Below, in pieces: positions 6,583-7,394 of a stretch of DNA of 7,394 bases. The translations under genes were made by a program, and so were the position numbers. Origin of the DNA: Treponema sp. (lineage in GTDB: Bacteria; Spirochaetota; Spirochaetia; Treponematales; Breznakiellaceae); the NCBI GenBank assembly GCA_031273835.1, contig JAISRD010000053.1, positions 1 to 7,394 of the forward strand, in the 5' to 3' direction. Each line of letters begins with the position of its first letter. The stretch's first letter is position 1. The notes below the pieces were generated by a model. It was not told where the DNA came from, searched no databases, and was given only the letters and a program-made list of their open reading frames with translations.

Positions 6583-6594
6583 CTCATTTACAAT
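6566..6594 (+). promoter_or_regulatory. sigma70 promoter of the sugar ABC-transporter operon
   Basis: TTGTTT (6566-6571), 17-base spacer, TACAAT (6589-6594). Both boxes are good matches and spacing is optimal. Predicted +1 is about 6600-6602, giving a long leader of about 180 nt before the ATPase ATG. No intrinsic terminator with a U tract is evident between thrA (ending 6493) and this promoter. Confidence 0.7.
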
Positions 6595-6600
6595 AGTACT

Positions 6601-6618
6601 CTGTTGAAAGATCAACAG
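6601..6618. promoter_or_regulatory. perfect palindrome at the predicted transcription start
   Basis: CTGTTGAAAGATCAACAG has perfect 7-bp arms (CTGTTGA and TCAACAG) and an AAGA centre. It begins at the predicted +1. In DNA it sits where repressor operators commonly lie; in RNA it would make a stable tetraloop hairpin at the very 5' end. Either reading would give a regulatory effect. Confidence 0.5.
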
Positions 6619-6649
6619 CGGCCGAATGTGCCCGGACAGGGAAGACGAG

Positions 6650-6682
6650 CCCCGGCCTTTTATTCCGGGGGTTTTCTCCCGG
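6650..6682 (+). promoter_or_regulatory. mutually exclusive leader hairpins (possible attenuator)
   Basis: Hairpin A: CCCCGG (6650-6655) with CCGGGG (6665-6670) around a 9-nt loop, followed by GTTTTCT, a short and imperfect U tract. Hairpin B: CCGGGGG (6665-6671) with CTCCCGG (6676-6682), seven pairs with one G-U, around a UUUU tetraloop. The two share 6665-6670 and cannot form together. That is the layout of a leader switch, with A terminator-like and B antiterminator-like. A run of six T follows later (6690-6695). No known riboswitch consensus was recognised and no leader peptide is obvious. Confidence 0.4.
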
Positions 6683-6691
6683 GTGGAGGTT

Positions 6692-6720
6692 TTTTCCATC
6701 AATTCAATGGAAAAGTCCAT
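6692..6720 (+). promoter_or_regulatory. second pair of competing leader stems
   Basis: TTTTCCAT (6692-6699) pairs perfectly with ATGGAAAA (6707-6714) over 8 bp with a 7-nt loop. Alternatively ATGGA (6707-6711) pairs with TCCAT (6716-6720), excluding part of the first stem. The longer stem should dominate. It lies about 60 nt upstream of the ATPase start and well clear of its Shine-Dalgarno (6770-6775). Confidence 0.35.
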
Positions 6721-6780
6721 TTACGGCAGCTATTTTTGGGTTGATGCTGGAAGGATGAATTTTGGAGCCAGGAGAGCGGT

Positions 6781-7394
6781 ATGGCTGAAGGACCGATAGT
6801 ATTTGCGAGGGGTCTTTCCAAGACTTTTAGCACGGTCTGCGTTTTGAATAAGGTCGATTTTGACATCTGTCCCGGTGAGGTCCACGCCCTGATAGGCGAA
6901 AACGGCGCCGGTAAGTCCACCCTGGTCAAGATCGTCGCCGGCGTTTATTCCCCCTCGGAGGGGCAGATCCTGCTGGATGACAAGCCGGTCAGCTTTAGAA
7001 GCCCCCACGCGGCCCGCGAAGCGGGAATCGCCCTGATTCACCAGGAACCCCTTACCTTCCAGGATTTGAACGTTACCGAAAACCTCTATTTGGGCCATAC
7101 CCGCGGCAGGGGCAGCCCCTTTATTAACTGGAGGGAATTGTACAAACAGAGCGATGCGCTGCTGGAAACCCTGAATGTCCGCATGCGGAGCCAGGACCCG
7201 GTACGGGGCATGACCATTGCCGACCAGCAGATGATCGAGATCGCCAGCGCCCTGTCCCAGAACGCCAAGGTCATCATCATGGACGAGCCCACCGCGGCCC
7301 TTTCCCGGGGCGAGGCGGAGAACCTTTTCGCCATGATACAGAAGCTAAAAAAACAGGGCAAGGCCATTGTGTTTATCGGCCACCGGCTGGATGA
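6781..7394 (+). CDS. sugar ABC-transporter ATP-binding protein, 5' part (RbsA/MglA/XylG type)
   Basis: The first 204 codons of an ATPase, cut by the window edge. It contains nearly all of the first nucleotide-binding domain: Walker A GENGAGKST (39-47), the Q-loop in IHQEP with Gln88, a signature region MTIADQQ (144-150), Walker B VIIMDEPTAAL (164-174) and the H-loop His201 in GHRLD. The QEP-x8-NVTENLYLG block and the degenerate, non-LSGGQ signature are typical of the carbohydrate uptake class with two fused nucleotide-binding domains (about 500 residues). A second domain, permease and periplasmic binding protein are expected downstream. It powers import of a monosaccharide at the inner membrane; which sugar cannot be told. 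AGGAGA (6770-6775) precedes the ATG by a normal distance. It has its own regulated promoter region. Confidence 0.93.
   Translation, partial: MAEGPIVFARGLSKTFSTVCVLNKVDFDICPGEVHALIGENGAGKSTLVKIVAGVYSPSEGQILLDDKPVSFRSPHAAREAGIALIHQEPLTFQDLNVTENLYLGHTRGRGSPFINWRELYKQSDALLETLNVRMRSQDPVRGMTIADQQMIEIASALSQNAKVIIMDEPTAALSRGEAENLFAMIQKLKKQGKAIVFIGHRLD

Noticed and set aside
6562..6744. 60-codon plus-strand frame in the gap before the sugar transporter
   Set aside because: It begins with TTG inside the promoter's -35 palindrome and upstream of the predicted +1, so that start would not be on the transcript; no Shine-Dalgarno.

Overview
The window carries four complete genes and one cut-off gene, all on the plus strand, preceded by about 620 bases of repeat-containing DNA with no convincing plus-strand gene. 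Genes in order: a PaaK-type aryl-acetate CoA ligase (622-1923), a tandem ACT-domain protein (1968-2384), glycogen synthase GlgA (2384-3910), a fused aspartate kinase/homoserine dehydrogenase (4001-6493), and the first 204 codons of a sugar ABC-transporter ATPase (6781 to the window edge). The moderately GC-rich coding style, a GlgA gene, a fused ThrA and an RbsA-type transporter would suit a host-associated anaerobe such as a termite-gut Treponema-like spirochaete. That assignment is an inference from recognition, not something the window proves.

Left region (1-621). A 109-bp segment occurs twice as a perfect direct repeat (1-109 and 317-425, offset 316). Between and partly inside the copies, the minus strand holds a coherent but unproven unit: a sigma70-like promoter whose -35 lies in the right-hand repeat, a leader, a Shine-Dalgarno sequence and a 53-codon ORF interrupted by two long G tracts (9 and 8 G on that strand). 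One added G would open the ORF through to the window edge. At 426-524 I see only a possible weak terminator hairpin.

Central operon (525-3910). A strong promoter match (TTGCGC-N17-TATACT) is followed by an 11-bp leader hairpin that begins at the predicted transcription start. It drives paaK, then the ACT protein after 44 bases, then glgA, whose start codon overlaps the ACT stop codon by one base. PaaK next to an ACT protein is a known pairing linked to amino-acid-derived aryl acids. The tight attachment of glgA is less expected and suggests coupled translation.

Right region (3911-7394). After a 90-bp gap with one small hairpin and no clear terminator comes the bifunctional ThrA, which performs steps 1 and 3 of the aspartate pathway to threonine, methionine and lysine. 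The 287-bp gap after it is dense with signals: a good promoter (TTGTTT-N17-TACAAT), a palindrome over its -35 box, a second palindrome exactly at the predicted +1, then a leader of about 180 nt with two sets of mutually exclusive hairpins ahead of the sugar-transporter ATPase. This is the most elaborate regulatory region in the window and looks like a sugar-regulated operon start.
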